Shown here: piece by piece, positions 62,486 through 64,000 of the stretch | Layout of the letters: each line of letters begins with the position of its first letter | How positions within the stretch are numbered: the first letter of the stretch is position 1 | Origin: Larkinella punicea | GTDB lineage: Bacteria; Bacteroidota; Bacteroidia; Cytophagales; Spirosomataceae | NCBI RefSeq assembly: GCF_003334855.1 | Contig: NZ_QOWE01000004.1 | Coordinates: 62,001 to 126,000, forward strand | Length of the DNA: 64,000 nt | Direction of reading: 5' to 3' | Program-made: the position numbers and the translations under genes | The notes under the pieces: generated by a model | What the model was told of the DNA's origin: nothing | Seen by the model: the letters and a program-made list of their open reading frames with translations, nothing else | Database searches by the model: none

Positions 62486-63730
62486 ATGTTCCAAAATACA
62501 TCCGTTACCAGTCGTTTTCTTCGTTACGTCCAAATTGACACCCAGTCCGATCCAAGGTCAACGACCAATCCGTCGACTGAAAAACAGAAGAATCTGGGCC
62601 GGATTCTGGTCGAAGAACTGCACGAAATCGGTATTGCGGATGCCGAACTGGACGAGTACGGCTACGTTTATGCGACCATTCCGGCCAATACCGACAAATT
62701 GAATGTGCCGGTTTTGTGCCTTTGCGCCCACATGGATACGTCACCCGACGTGACGGGCGAGGGCGTAAAACCGCTGACGCACCACGGCTGGGACGGTTCC
62801 GACATGGTGCTACCCGACGACCCGACACAAATTATCCGACTGGCCGATCACCCGGATTTACACGATCAGATTGGCAACGACATCATCACCGCCAGCGGAA
62901 CGACTTTGCTCGGTGCTGACAACAAGGCCGGTGTCGCCGAAATCATGGCGGCAGCAGAGTTGATTGTTAATGAGCCAATTATAAAACACGGCACCATCCG
63001 CCTGCTGTTTACCCCCGACGAAGAAGTGGGGCGCGGAACGGAAAAAGTGGACATGGAAAAGCTCGGCGCGGACTTTGGCTACACCATCGACGGCGAACAG
63101 CTCGGCACGCTGGAAGATGAGACGTTTTCGGCGGATGCGGTCAAAATCGTGATTCAGGGGGTGAGTACACATCCCGGTTTTGCGAAGGGCAAACTCGAAA
63201 ATGCGCTGAAAATTGCCGCCGATTTGCTGGCTGCGTTGCCCAAGGATTCGCTTTCGCCCGAAACCACCGAAGGCCACGAGGGTTTCATTCATCCGGGCCA
63301 TCTCGAAGGCAATCAGGATCAGGCAGTGGTCGAGTTCATCATCCGGGATTTTAGCGTGAGCGGTTTGCACGAAAAAGAAGAGTATCTTCAAAATCTTCTA
63401 CATGCCGTTCTGGCGAATTACCCCAACTCCAGCGCCACCTTTGAGGTGCGGGAACAATACCGGAACATGAAGGAGGTGCTGGATCAGCATCCGGCAGTTG
63501 TCGAAAATGCCCTTGAAGCCATCCGCCGGAGCGAATTGACACCCGAACGGCGAAGCATCCGGGGCGGCACAGATGGTTCGCGGTTGTCGTTCATGGGTCT
63601 CCCCTGCCCCAACATTTTCGCCGGTGAACACGCGTTTCATTCCCGTCTGGAATGGGTCTCGGTCCAGGACATGGAGAAAGCCGTCGAGGTGATTGTGAAT
63701 TTGTGTCAGGTTTGGGAGGAAAAAGCGTAA
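62486..63730 (+). CDS. pepT: Peptidase T (tripeptide aminopeptidase)
   Basis: A 414-residue M20 metallopeptidase removing the N-terminal residue of tripeptides. Metal-binding and catalytic motifs are visible: LCAHMDTSPD (first His and Asp), GADNKAGVAEI (Asp), TPDEEVGRG (Glu-Glu), YTIDGEQLG (Asp) and the late EHAFHSRLEWV histidine. The length is normal for PepT. Cytoplasmic. It starts 39 bases after prfC and may share its transcript. Confidence 0.95.
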   Translation: MFQNTSVTSRFLRYVQIDTQSDPRSTTNPSTEKQKNLGRILVEELHEIGIADAELDEYGYVYATIPANTDKLNVPVLCLCAHMDTSPDVTGEGVKPLTHHGWDGSDMVLPDDPTQIIRLADHPDLHDQIGNDIITASGTTLLGADNKAGVAEIMAAAELIVNEPIIKHGTIRLLFTPDEEVGRGTEKVDMEKLGADFGYTIDGEQLGTLEDETFSADAVKIVIQGVSTHPGFAKGKLENALKIAADLLAALPKDSLSPETTEGHEGFIHPGHLEGNQDQAVVEFIIRDFSVSGLHEKEEYLQNLLHAVLANYPNSSATFEVREQYRNMKEVLDQHPAVVENALEAIRRSELTPERRSIRGGTDGSRLSFMGLPCPNIFAGEHAFHSRLEWVSVQDMEKAVEVIVNLCQVWEEKA

Positions 63731-63849
63731 CGCAAACTTTGTGTACAGTTTTTACGTTTGGAAATTGGTACAGATCCTAGTAGTATTACGAATTAAGAGC
63801 GTAAACAGGCGGCAAATCGGAATGGAACTACCATCATCACCACTGAGAT

Positions 63850-64000
63850 ATGGCGACAATAACAAAACGTTCTAAGGGCGGTCTTAAAAAGATGGCCGAA
63901 GACAAAGAGAAAATCAGGGAATACCTCAAGAGTGGCGATGAATCCAAAAAACCGGCCGGAATCAAGTTCTTTACGCCCGACTTCCTACTCCCTGATAAGG
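63850..64000 (+). CDS. Hypothetical protein, cut by the window edge
   Basis: The ATG at 63850 opens a frame of 50 codons that continues past the window (MATITKRSKGGLKKMAEDKE..., later KKPAGIKFFTPDFLLPDK). A TACGTTTG -7-like element lies at 63753-63760. It could be a small basic protein or the start of a longer one. I do not recognise it. Confidence 0.45.
   Translation, partial: MATITKRSKGGLKKMAEDKEKIREYLKSGDESKKPAGIKFFTPDFLLPDK

Noticed and set aside
1-64000. tRNA, rRNA, insertion sequence or prophage genes
   Set aside because: None was recognised on reading both strands. XerD at 57504 is the chromosomal housekeeping recombinase type, with no attachment-site repeats or phage genes around it.

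Overview
The window reads as chromosomal DNA from a Bacteroidota bacterium, most likely Cytophagales of the Spirosoma/Larkinella kind. The evidence is an Oar-type TonB-dependent receptor, a type IX secretion C-terminal domain on a glycoside hydrolase, several TAnnTTTG promoter elements, a FecI-like sigma factor, and GC-rich genes separated by AT-rich gaps. I see no rRNA, tRNA, CRISPR array, transposase or phage block. The gene order alternates between core housekeeping genes and accessory islands.

Layout. 0-11 kb: a polyprenyl synthase cut by the window edge, a patatin-like lipase, a GDPD phosphodiesterase, an Oar-like receptor, a SelD homologue that lacks its catalytic cysteine and two metal ligands, small hydrolases and a methyltransferase, then an ECF sigma factor followed by only the cytoplasmic piece of a FecR-like anti-sigma protein. 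11-18.5 kb: one minus-strand unit encoding a CHAT protease-like protein, a membrane-spanning STAND NTPase with a long WD40-like C-terminus, an exported caspase-like protein and a small exported protein. This is the best candidate for an undescribed multi-protein system. 19-32 kb: a giant exported GH78 rhamnosidase, a hydrolase/GH130 pair, a TetR-MFS pair and an S9 peptidase. 32-36 kb: DUF1573, a sensor kinase/response regulator pair and a beta-propeller protein.

36-50 kb resembles a stress island: OmpA lipoprotein, DUF2383, GlgX, DUF3891, PPOX-fold protein, Cys-rich copper-type protein, YdaT-like, Lmo0937-like and two YtxH proteins. Embedded in it are a receiver-PAS-kinase, two receivers and a sigma54-dependent NtrC-type activator. 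Five gaps in the island carry a -24/-12-like motif (TGGYAY, with TC at the -12 position), each with a TTCTACA/TGTAGAA word about 115-155 bp upstream. I infer a sigma54 regulon run by the activator at 46496-47944.

50.2-54.9 kb: tandem terminator-ended leaders, an OmpR-family regulator, its kinase, and an orphan HyfB/NuoL-like membrane protein. TTTAAC-type repeats at exact 11-bp steps occur before the regulator and again before the membrane protein, with the same spacing to the -7 element. 54.9-64 kb: housekeeping genes (MazG-like, MarC, class V aminotransferase, AroQ, XerD, methyltransferase, SixA, PrfC, PepT).

Across the window, nine intergenic gaps hold long imperfect palindromes whose arms are unrelated in sequence from one locus to the next. 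Function calls come from reading protein motifs, and regulatory calls come from reading the bases; no database search was possible.
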